Source: Leishmania mexicana MHOM/GT/2001/U1103 (taxonomy: Eukaryota > Euglenozoa > Kinetoplastea > Trypanosomatida > Trypanosomatidae). From it: a stretch of DNA of 64,000 bases. This document shows positions 40,201-49,449 of the stretch, piece after piece. The stretch lies in NCBI RefSeq assembly GCF_000234665.1, contig NC_018318.1:533773-597772 (forward strand), read 5' to 3'. The position numbers were made by a program, and so were the translations under genes. Every line of letters starts with the position of its first letter. Position 1 is the stretch's first letter. The notes beneath the pieces are model-generated. The model was not told the DNA's origin, did not search any database, and saw nothing but the letters and a program-made list of their open reading frames with translations.

Positions 40201-41989
40201 ATGTGGAAATGGAGCAAAGCGTGTATCCTCTTTGAGCGAAATCCCAAACCTGAACATCGCTCGATGCAGTGGCAGTGGAAGGGGCCGAGCGGCTCCAGAA
40301 AGTGCTTGTGGGCCCAGCCCCTTGACGAATGTTTAAGCGAAGTGTGCATTCTGCGAGAGGCGCGGTTCACCCCTGCACACGGGCACGGTACTCGCTGCCT
40401 CTGTGGACTTCAGCTCTCCGGTGTGGCAAACGAATGCATCTCCGGCGACGGCGACTTAGTGGGCATGCAGGCGGACATACGGAGGGGTATAGGCCCTCCC
40501 CTCATTTTTCAAAGGCGAGATTGATGCGGCCACGGTCTGGCTTTGCTTCAGTGATCACGATATGATGAATCTGTGCCTCAGGCAATGAACCCTGACAGCG
40601 AATTCTCCCGCGCCGTTTCTCTTGCCCACGCCCTGCTCTTCTCTCCACAAAGCCAGCAAGTGCCTGTACACAAGTCTCTGTGCAAGAATTTGGATACACG
40701 CGAGCCTACCCTTCTCACATACCACTAATCCCACCCCATAGCGATCTCTCTCTCACGTTAGAGGAGCCGTGCCAGACAGGAATATTCTGTATGCTGTCGT
40801 GGCGTTGATGATGCAGAGGAGCCCCCGTTTCCGCTGCGTTGCGATGGACTGGTCACCCAAAGCCAGCAGTGCATAGGCTCCCCGTACACTGCCAAGCCTC
40901 GCGCGGCCTCACGTCCGCGGAAATCACCAAGGAGTACACCAACTGTGGACCGTGCCTCGTCAGCGTCGACGATTTGGGAAAAGGCGGACGCCTTACGCAC
41001 ATGAGGATTCCAATTGTGGATGGCTCGATCATTCATGCTGCTGAGGGGAGAGGGGGTGCAGGTGTCGGCGGCGTAAGCCCGTCGCCTCGAGGGCCCCGCT
41101 CAGAGGACCAGCTCCAAGGTTGCTGTCAGCCGATTCAGGGACAGCCGCCCGCGCCCGCTGCCGGGAGACGAAGCGGATGCGGGCATGGGACGAGTGTCGG
41201 TGGGCCTGGAAAGACATGGATGCTGCTGTCTTGGAGGAGCTCCATCACGGACAGACACACCAACGGGGGAGGATCCGTGGTCGCTCTTCCACATCCCCTC
41301 CTCCGTGCTCGACCAGTGGCATGTAAGCGAGGCGTCGCTGCAGGGCAGACACAGCGTGTGCCGGCTCATCCTGGTAGCGGCTGCGGACGGGCCCAGCCCC
41401 AATCCGTCGACGCCGTGCTCCCCGAAGCCATGGGGATGCAAGCGTCGCCAAGCGATCTCTGGCCTGGAGAGCGCGCTCTTGACCGGGCAGGGAGGGACTG
41501 CCGCCCAGGTGCCGTCTGCTCCACCGCGACGTAGCGCGGGCCTCTGCTGAACACTCACCTTGTCCAACTCGTCAGAACCAACCCGTGCTGCCCAGGCTGG
41601 TGCACGATGCAGACCCTCTTCGTTGTCGTCTTGACGAGCTGCGGATGCGCATTACCTGCACTACTTCTTTGCCCAGGGGCACCGCTACAGCGGGAGCGGG
41701 GGCATGGCTGAAAGATTTGCCGAGGGAGGCCAGGAAGGCGATGCAGCACTACGCAATGAACGTGCGGAGCACGCGGCACGTCAGGCTGCGCAGAGTTGGG
41801 TGGCCGTCGACGATGTCGAGTACGTGCCGTTCAACGACGGCGTTGTCGTGTTGAATGTGTGGAGGGCACGCATTCTTTTATGACGACTCATCCAGGAGGA
41901 GGAGCATGTGCTGCGAGCCGTGACGAGGCGGCAGTGCGTAGAGACGTTGTCGTCGGTGCACTTCTTGCTCGCTTGTTTTTCACGTATTG
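40201..41989. other. Gene-poor region with decayed sequence
   Basis: About 1.8 kb in which all frames are interrupted. The composition is closer to coding than to the usual GT/CT-rich spacer, suggesting old pseudogene or retroelement material. An 80-codon relic at 41641-41883 is described separately. Confidence 0.4.
41641..41883 (+). pseudogene. Coding relic of unknown family
   Basis: Eighty sense codons between TGA stops, reading ADAHYLHYFFAQGHRY early and WVAVDDVEYVPFNDGVVV later. The composition is protein-like (acidic and aromatic residues in sensible order), and no ATG opens it before its middle. It does not match anything I recognise. Confidence 0.35.
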
Positions 41990-42290
41990 CCACCCCTTCG
42001 GGCAAGGGATGCTTCCGCGTGGTATCACAGGGATACCAGTGCCACCACTCTGTGACGGGAGGCCAAGCAGCACCCTCCCTCTCTTTCTGGGAATGCCGAC
42101 ACACTTCTGGTGGTGATAGGGCCAGGCGCCTACTACGTGGCGAGGCTAGAGCGGTTTATCGCTACCGATGTCTGCGGTCAGGTTGTACGTGGCGTTGCGT
42201 CGCGGCGACCTTCGACAGTGAGCACGTCTACGCTATGCATATTGTGGACGAGGCGTCAAGGTGAGGCACCGATGCCGGAAGCATGAGAAG
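41990..42290 (+). repeat. Decayed SIDER2-like element
   Basis: Aligns by eye to the left half of the intact SIDERs. Matching blocks in order: GTGGTATCACAGGGATACCA for the GTGGCATCCAGGG region, GGAGGCCAAGCAGC for GTAGGCCAGGCAGC, TTCTGGTGGTGATAGGGCC for TTCCGGTGGTGACGGGGTC, and GTGAGCACGTCTACGC for GTGGGCACGTCTGCGC. Identity looks near 70%, so it is much older than copies A-E. Confidence 0.65.
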
Positions 42291-43366
42291 AGCACCCCGA
42301 ATTCGCGCCGTCGAGTCCTCCAGACTTCCATGTGGAGAGTCATTACAGCACACTGTGAAATGCCGCTATGTAAAGCGAGTGAAAGAGAAACACAGCACAG
42401 TGGCAGTGTGTCCAGGGCCTCAGAGGATCCTGGCCCCTAGGTGGCCAACCTCTTCCCTGCGCTCATCCGGCATTCACCCGGACTAGACCCTGTTATCCGC
42501 ACCACCGAGACGCCATCGCCTCCTGCCCTAGAGCAGAACCGCAAAGGCGGCTCTTTTGAATTACGACATGCAGTTCACATGAGTGTCCATCTGGCGCCGA
42601 TCGCGCAGCACGTATGCAAAGGAACGGTGAGGAAGAACAGGATGAACCCATCAGACGCATGGTCCTGGTTCGACAGCAGGCTAGCTCGTCGTACGCGTCC
42701 AGCATGTAGGCGTACTGCAGCGGAGGTGCGAGAGCTGCAGTTGTGTATGCGGATAGGCGCGGACTTGTAGTAGGACGGCATACTGACGGAAAAGGAACGG
42801 CAGCGCGGGAAGCGGCTCTTTTCATCGACTCTCCTCCCCAGACTCATACCCACTACTATGCACCGATGTGCTCGAGGCGCTGCTGACCTCAATGTCAGCA
42901 GAACAGCGTAGAGCGTTGCCAGGACGAGGCGAAAGCTTGCATGCGTCTCGATGCGTCCGACTTCTCTCCACTCATCTTCATACTTCGCTGAACGGTCACT
43001 GCCGTACTTTTTCATATCCGCTCGGGCTTGTGCATCCCTCAGATCTTTTCTGTGCAGCGTACGCGCCAATCGATTTTTTGTGGCGATCGCGTTACGGACG
43101 GCGTGCACACCCTCGCCCAGTGTCAGGAGCGCCACCCGCGTGTGCGGGTGCCTTTCTGCTTGAATGTTTGCCGGTGCAGAGGGAGCCGCGAACATTCCTG
43201 GTGCCGGCCGCTGCCGCCGTATCGTTTGAGCTGCATCGCCTTTGTGCTCCAGCGTTTAACCACGGGGTACGCACAGCAAGCCCCTCCCCCCCAAACCATC
43301 CCCCACCCTCTATTGGGGTCACACACGTATTTGCACAAACACATATCACTCGCTTAGGCCGTCATC
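42291..43366. other. NEK kinase upstream region
   Basis: About 1.1 kb. No supported gene. A 206-codon ORF on the minus strand (42575-43195) has no domain and opposes the transcription unit. A C-rich tract at 43279-43318 precedes the NEK start; a possible acceptor AG is at 43356-43357, only 9 nt from the ATG. Confidence 0.45.
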
Positions 43367-45034
43367 ATGGACAAGTATACGAAAGTGAAGAACATTGGCA
43401 AGGGCAACATGGGCACCTGTACCCTTGCCCGCAACAACGAGGATGGCAAGTACTACGTCATCAAGCAGGTGGATCTCACACGGATGAGCAAGAAGGACCG
43501 GCAGCAGAGCCTGAACGAGGCGCGAGTACTGAGTTCGCTTCGACACCCGAACATCATCAACTATGTTGACAGCTTTCTAGCCCGCAAGTCGGACAATCTT
43601 TGCATTGTGATGGAGTACGCCGAAAGCGGCGACGTTTGCACGCGCCTGAAGAAGAATTACGGTGTAAACGTGCCGGAGCGGCAAGTGTTGGATTGGCTCA
43701 TACAGCTGGTGCTGAGTCTCGACTACGTGCATCAGCGCAAGATCCTTCACCGTGATGTCAAGACGCAGAACATCTTCCTCACCCACGAAAACCTGATCAA
43801 ACTAGGCGACTTCGGCATTGCTCGCACGCTGGCGAACACGTACGACCAGGCCCAGACGTTTGTGGGCACGCCTTACTACCTGTCCCCTGAGCTGATTTTG
43901 GAGAAGCCCTACGACCACCGTAGCGATGTGTGGGCACTCGGCGTAGTCCTGTACGAGATGCTCACGCTCAAACACCCTTTCAATGCAAAGGACATGAAAG
44001 GACTGCTACAGCGCATCCTCGCTGTGCATTATGACCCTCTACCAACCGTGTACAGCGCCGAGCTGCGGGACATAGTGGCGCAGATGCTGGTGCGAGACCC
44101 AGCTGGACGGATCAAGCTGGAGGACATCTTGCAGATACCGATAGTTCGTCAGCGCCTTAAGCAGTGGTTCAAAGAGCCCGACGTCGTGCCGCAACACTAC
44201 ATACGCTCCCTCTGCAAGCACCAGCTGCTGCCTGATTTCCAGGATGAGGCAACTGCCGTGCCCTCCACCAGGTTCGCCGCCAGGGCTGCCGCGGCCATGG
44301 CGCACGAAGAGTGGCGCACCACCTCTGAGGCCACCTCAGCCCAGACGGATGTGGATGTCTGCGCCCGCAACGATACTGACACGCTTCCACATGTGACGCC
44401 AGGTGGGCCCTTCTCCATCCCATCCACAGCCGCGCGTGCAGCGGCGGCTGCGTGTACCTCAAATGCAGACAATGGATCTTCAGACGGAGTGCGACCCTCC
44501 ATACCGGCTCTCAAGCCGTATAGCAACCTGCCACAAATGGGAATGGCGTCACCGCAGCTGTATGCGCCCCAGCCGCCACAAATGCATCCACGGGTACAGA
44601 GCAACAACAGAGTTTCTAGCCCCTCGCGGCTATTCAGATCACCTTTTAGCACCCCCAGCGTCGCACGATCTGCTGCGCTGCCGATCTCTCGGCAGCAAGG
44701 CGATCCCGTGAGCCAATCCTCTCAAGTACCGCTGCCGTTGCAGCGACCCACTGCTCGCGCCAAGGCTCCCAGCAGGCTCTACGCACGTCCCTACATGGCG
44801 CAGCCCCACCTGTCCCCATCGCCCGGCTACCTTCTCGCGGCCAACCCACGCAAGAACGCGGGAGACGTGCGGCGTCAGCAAGGCAGCAGGGCCACAGACC
44901 CCTACCTGAACCCTCTGTTTTCTCCGCCTCGCCAGATGGCGCCTGCATACAGGCCACTAGCTCCTCCCTTCCCCCCGCCGCCCGACATCAAGGCAATGCT
45001 GCAGCGGGCCGCCGCCGAGCGTGCACGTCGCTGA
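43367..45034 (+). CDS. NIMA-related (NEK) protein kinase
   Basis: 555 residues. The kinase domain is at the extreme N-terminus (4 to ~265), as in NEKs: glycine loop GKGNMG at 11-16, Lys33 in VIKQVDL, catalytic HRDVKTQN with Asp130, DFG with Asp148, and activation segment TFVGTPYYLSPE. QSLNEARVLSSLRHPNI and the YYLSPE motif are characteristic of the NEK family. The C-terminal ~290 residues are Pro/Ser/Gln-rich and likely disordered. NEKs in flagellates act on basal bodies, flagellar length and cytokinesis; the specific role here is unknown. All catalytic residues are intact. Confidence 0.92.
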   Translation: MDKYTKVKNIGKGNMGTCTLARNNEDGKYYVIKQVDLTRMSKKDRQQSLNEARVLSSLRHPNIINYVDSFLARKSDNLCIVMEYAESGDVCTRLKKNYGVNVPERQVLDWLIQLVLSLDYVHQRKILHRDVKTQNIFLTHENLIKLGDFGIARTLANTYDQAQTFVGTPYYLSPELILEKPYDHRSDVWALGVVLYEMLTLKHPFNAKDMKGLLQRILAVHYDPLPTVYSAELRDIVAQMLVRDPAGRIKLEDILQIPIVRQRLKQWFKEPDVVPQHYIRSLCKHQLLPDFQDEATAVPSTRFAARAAAAMAHEEWRTTSEATSAQTDVDVCARNDTDTLPHVTPGGPFSIPSTAARAAAAACTSNADNGSSDGVRPSIPALKPYSNLPQMGMASPQLYAPQPPQMHPRVQSNNRVSSPSRLFRSPFSTPSVARSAALPISRQQGDPVSQSSQVPLPLQRPTARAKAPSRLYARPYMAQPHLSPSPGYLLAANPRKNAGDVRRQQGSRATDPYLNPLFSPPRQMAPAYRPLAPPFPPPPDIKAMLQRAAAERARR

Positions 45035-46723
45035 CAACGATTCGCGCAGCAGTCGAGGCGGCACCCCACGCAGACAAGCCAATGAACAGGCATACCAAAC
45101 AAAGGGTGTAGATGCGTCCTGTGTCCAAATATTCTGCAAATTGTTCTGCTAAAGCTGCTCCCCCTCCCTCAACGCACCACCTTTGCGGTGGATGTCGCAC
45201 GTGTGCTTGTGCGCGTCATCGTCAGGCTCTCACCCGCTCCCCTCCGGGCCACCACCCACTGAGAGGACTTCTCTCTCGCCCTCCCCCTTCCTCATTATTT
45301 CATTCACTTATTGCACCTTCTTTTCGTTGATTATTGTCTCCCCCTTCCCTCCCTGCGTGCGTGCGTGTGTGTGTGCCCGTGGTTGCTACCCGGACTTTAT
45401 TGTCGGCTTGGCTGTTGTTGCTTCCTCCGCTTTTTCGTTGTACGATGCACATAGGTCAAAGTCCGGTGGCACCGCGCCGCTTCGGTTCTCCTCTTCCTTA
45501 TTTATTTCTTCATATATATATATATATGTCTGCCCTCTCTTCTCCAATTCTATCAATTCACGACCGCCTCACCCTCTGCTCATTGTTCCTCTCACACCCC
45601 TGTATCTCTCTCTCTCTGTGCTTGTCTGCATCTGTGTGTATATGCGTGCTCTTCTTGTGAAACCATCGGCACCTGCGCTCATGACCTCTCTATCATCGCT
45701 TCAAGCTTCGTCTCCTTCAACCAGCGCACAGACACGCACACAGCCTCCCTCCCTCTATCTTTTCTTTGTCGACTTCCCTCCCACTTCACTCTTCACTGCT
45801 TCTAGGATCGCGTACGTGTGTGCGTGTGTGTGTGGGGGGGTGAAAGGCGGTGAGCTGCGGGCTCTTTGTTGTTGTTTTCTCTCACCCCTCCTACTTTTCT
45901 GTTTGGCTGTCGTTCTTGTCTTTTCTGGATCCCGCATCGTCTGCAGCTCGCTTGATGTGTGCGTATGTGGTCGTGAGGGTTGGAGGACAGCTCTACACCT
46001 CTGCTGACGCGTTGCAATGTGATTTGTGTCTGTTATAGCCGGGAATAGGAAGTGAAGCGATCCCGCGGCGCATCTACTCGCTTTCCCTCTCTTTCGATTG
46101 CACCGTGGAACACTCATGCGGCTACCAGTGTCATTAACACAGCAACATTTCGCGTTTGGGTACTCTGTCACGTCAGAGCCACTGCAAAGATGCTCGCAGC
46201 TAAACCCGCACATGAGAAACAGATCAACAAACTTGCTCTTCAGTAAGGAGAAGCGTCCGAATGCGTTCTCGGTGGAGGTTGTCTTGCGGTCCTCTTTCTC
46301 ACTACCGAAGACGTTGTTGCAGCCCAGCCCTCCCCACTCCTTGTCCTTCTCACTACGCTCATCCTGTCCTCTCGACTCTTTTTCATATCGCCACTATCAT
46401 TTTGTCCCTTCACCACAGCGCCGCTGCTAGCTCGGTCTCCCCCTTTTTTTACTGCTCGGTCGGCAGCGGCAAGCCGCTTCAGCACGCGTGTGGAGTAAAG
46501 GACGATACTTCAGCAAAAAACCTTCTCGATTCGCCTTTGCGCCAGCACGTTGTTCCGAGAAGAGGTTGACTGTTGTTGGCCCTCCCCCGTAGAACTCCTT
46601 GGAGGCTGCTCTGCCTCATACACGGTGACACATCGGCAACACGCCACAGCTGCTTCCCCCGCCTCATCCTCTGTTACAGGAAAGCAGGGACACGTCATTT
46701 GTCGTCTTTCGCGTTACTCCGTA
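45035..46723. other. Intergenic region after NEK gene
   Basis: About 1.7 kb, no gene. AT run at ~45511-45528, long C/T-rich tracts and a G run near 45833-45839. Confidence 0.5.
46678..46679 (+). promoter_or_regulatory. Predicted trans-splice acceptor
   Basis: AG after CCCCCGCCTCATCCTCTGTTAC, 45 nt before the ATG at 46724. It makes the upstream open frame (from a TTG at 46550) untranslated. Confidence 0.4.
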
Positions 46724-48736
46724 ATGGACGGCGTGGAGTGGGGGGAGGGGGAGGAGGAGCTGGCGCACTACTTGCGCGAGGAGCACCCGCGCGTCTCGGC
46801 TCTCCCCGTGAGCATCCGCTACCGGACGTTTGCGCCGCCAGCGCAGGATACGCGCGTTCGCGCCGGACGATCTGTCCACGACTTTTACCTGTACCGCCGC
46901 CGCCGCCTCGACTCGGCCATCGAAGCAGAGCTGACTGCCTGCGGCCTCTCGGTCGTGCAGCCTCTGCAGTGCGTGCTGACCGACTCCTTTGCGATTGCGC
47001 AGCGGCAGCAGGCGACGTATCAATGGCTCGCGCAGCGTCATACTGCTGATGAAATTCTCCATCGCTTTGCCGTGGACAGGAAGCTGAACGCGGTGCCGTG
47101 CCTAGCCGCCGTGAACCGCTCGCTGAGTGTTCTCGGTCGTGAAGGTGGGGCAGATGCCGTGCTTGACGTTCTGGAAGATGTGCTGTTGGATACCGCTATC
47201 ATTCCCCTCAGCACCCTGCTCGGTGCCATCAAGGCGCTGCCGAGTCACCCTGTTCGAGCAGCCCGCGTCGCACTCACCTTCAGGGGCTCGCTTGGGTCAC
47301 AGACGGTGCCCCCGAGCGTGTGGGGTAACCTCGGGGCCGCCCTCGCACAGGCGTCACTGCAGATGCCGATGCCGCTAGAGGATCACTTCGTGGAGCTGTT
47401 TGAGCGCGTCCTCGCCATGGTTAGCGCGTCGACAGGTCGGTTGAGTGAATCGCTCGTGGTGGCATTTGGCCGGTGCTTGCTCGCCAGTAGCAAGCCGTGC
47501 TCCGCAGCAATGCACCTGGTCCGCGAGGAGCTGCTCAGCGGCCGCAGTCGAGATGGTTTTACTGGTGCCCCGTTGCACCTTGGCGCCTTTCTGAGCGATC
47601 TCCTCGTGGCGCTGTGCTGCGAAGATGAGAAACTAGGGACACCCCGACACTCTAGCGCGGACACGGATACCTTGACCTTCGCGTGTGATGTCATCAAGTA
47701 CGCGTTCGCCGTGCGTGTGCAGTTGTTGCCGAGAGTCTTCGACAAAGTGCTCGCCTTGTGTGAGCGGCGCAAGGAGTACTATCGCATGTGCATTTTGTTT
47801 GTGTCTATGTGCGTCTTGTCGACTCCGTCGCTGGTGTCCTTGCTGCGAGTGGTGGAGGTGGTGACGCAGATTCCCGATCTGCGCACACCACTGCAGAGTC
47901 TTTTGCCGGTCAGCTGCACCGGCTTCTTCCTGTGGTGCCTGCAGCGGTACCCTGGACTGTATCAGTCACCGGTGGACTCCCAGAGTCAGCAGAAGGCCAC
48001 ACGACGGGCTTGTGCGCTGCTCGGCTGTCTCGCCGTGGAGGAAAGCAATGCAGAGAAGCTCCCTGCTTTGCTGAAGGTCCTTACGCACAATAAGGGAGTG
48101 GACCCTATCATGGCCGCTAGTGCGGTGTCGGCGGCTGTGCGTCGGTTTCGTGAGCTGCGCTGTCCCGCTGGCAAGGCTGTTTTTGCTGCCCTCCAGGACC
48201 AGCACGAGGCGGTCCTGGCGGCTGTGTTGGAGATGCATTCGAGACCGACCCGCCCGGCGGCGTCTGCGCCCGCAGCTACCGTCACCGTTGAGCTCCGTCG
48301 ACTCTTGCCCTCCGAGTCGGTGTACTGCACAGTGCTGAGCGCCGTTGCTCTGGCCGCGCTGGCGAGTCGCCCGGCCGCGGAGCAGGCGTTTGTGCGCATG
48401 ATGGAGTCGTATCAGCGCAAGTGCGGCGCCGTTGCGCTCATCCCGTTCGAGTGTGTCTGTGCATCATTTGGGGTGCCGGATGGCGCGGTCAGGATGCTGC
48501 GCACGTGGCACCGCGAGTACACCTGGCTGGCAGTCTTACCTCTTGGACTTTCCCTGCAGCTCGATGGCGTGACTGCCTGCGAGGTGTGCTGCGCCGCCTT
48601 CACTGCTACTCAGCAGGTGCACAAAAAGGTCATTTTCATCTGTGGCAGCGAGGCCGAGGCGGTAGCGGCGAAGGAAACGAACGTAGAGCCGCTGATTGTG
48701 ATGGAGGCGCTGGTGAGGCGCTTGTTGGGCCAGTGA
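46724..48736 (+). CDS. Large helical hypothetical protein
   Basis: 670 residues, family not recognised. The N-terminal ~60 residues are acidic (WGEGEEELAHYLREEHPR). The rest is dense in alternating amphipathic helices rich in Leu, Ala, Val and Cys, as in alpha-solenoid (HEAT, ARM or PPR-like) proteins, but I cannot define repeat units. Examples of helix-like blocks are LSTLLGAIKALPSHPVRAAR, LVVAFGRCLLASSKP and LPALLKVLTHNKGVD. No signal peptide or membrane span. Start chosen as the first ATG after the predicted splice acceptor. A scaffold role would fit the fold, but that is a guess. It neighbours a NEK kinase and CFAP44. Confidence 0.75.
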   Translation: MDGVEWGEGEEELAHYLREEHPRVSALPVSIRYRTFAPPAQDTRVRAGRSVHDFYLYRRRRLDSAIEAELTACGLSVVQPLQCVLTDSFAIAQRQQATYQWLAQRHTADEILHRFAVDRKLNAVPCLAAVNRSLSVLGREGGADAVLDVLEDVLLDTAIIPLSTLLGAIKALPSHPVRAARVALTFRGSLGSQTVPPSVWGNLGAALAQASLQMPMPLEDHFVELFERVLAMVSASTGRLSESLVVAFGRCLLASSKPCSAAMHLVREELLSGRSRDGFTGAPLHLGAFLSDLLVALCCEDEKLGTPRHSSADTDTLTFACDVIKYAFAVRVQLLPRVFDKVLALCERRKEYYRMCILFVSMCVLSTPSLVSLLRVVEVVTQIPDLRTPLQSLLPVSCTGFFLWCLQRYPGLYQSPVDSQSQQKATRRACALLGCLAVEESNAEKLPALLKVLTHNKGVDPIMAASAVSAAVRRFRELRCPAGKAVFAALQDQHEAVLAAVLEMHSRPTRPAASAPAATVTVELRRLLPSESVYCTVLSAVALAALASRPAAEQAFVRMMESYQRKCGAVALIPFECVCASFGVPDGAVRMLRTWHREYTWLAVLPLGLSLQLDGVTACEVCCAAFTATQQVHKKVIFICGSEAEAVAAKETNVEPLIVMEALVRRLLGQ

Positions 48737-49449
48737 CGCGTTGCAGACGATAAGAGGGACTATGAGGAGTGTGGGGGATGTTAGGCGTGCGCGTGTGCCT
48801 TTTCTTCACGAAACACGAAACGCCCATCGTCCCCTCTCCCGCTTTCGGCACGAACACGCACGCATCGATTCACACGGAAGGGGTGTCCCCAAGGAAAGCA
48901 CTGAGCAAAACGCGTAGCCTGTCACGGTCTTCTCCGCTCCTCCGTTGTCAAGGAAGAGCGTCGCATGTCGCCTTTGCTATTTTAAAATGTGTTTTCTGTG
49001 TTGTTGGTGCTCACCATGAACGCTGCAGCGTATGTGCTTCTTCTTGCGGAGCGCGATGCTGCGCATGCAACGGTCGGCGGTCCATTTGGCTGCTGTCTGC
49101 AACGGCTCCATTTCGATGGGAGACACGCCTCCTTCCTCGCTTTTCTGTACCTCCCACCATCACTACCACCTACCTAACCCTCTCGTCATTTAGTTGATGC
49201 ACAACTCGTCCTGTTCTACTCCACAGAAACTCTGGGCCACCTCCAGTGGCTCCGTCATCCACGCACGCATACGCACGTGAGGGACAACCCCCGTTATTTC
49301 GCTTGGGGATCATTTTGGTGTGTGTAGGGGGGGGAGGGGAGGGAGAAAGTGTAGCTGCAGGTTCTCTGGCGGAGGACACACACAGATTTCAGGCCAGCCT
49401 CATCACGTCCTTCTGCTTCTTCCCATCGCCTGCGCTATCCCTGTCAACA
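48737..49449. other. CFAP44 upstream region
   Basis: About 700 bp, no gene. Possible splice acceptor AG at 49225-49226 after CGTCCTGTTCTACTCCAC, giving a ~224-nt 5' UTR. Confidence 0.45.

Noticed and set aside
40839..41534. Possible integrase-type zinc finger (H-x4-H ... C-x2-C) in a 231-codon frame
   Set aside because: The frame opens with TTG, spacing is short for an HHCC domain, and no catalytic core follows. Too weak to call a retroelement.
42575..43195. 206-codon minus-strand ORF upstream of NEK
   Set aside because: No recognisable motif and opposite to the unit; likely chance in GC-rich decayed DNA.
46550..46723. N-terminal extension of the 670-residue protein
   Set aside because: No ATG; starts at TTG and lies before the predicted splice acceptor.
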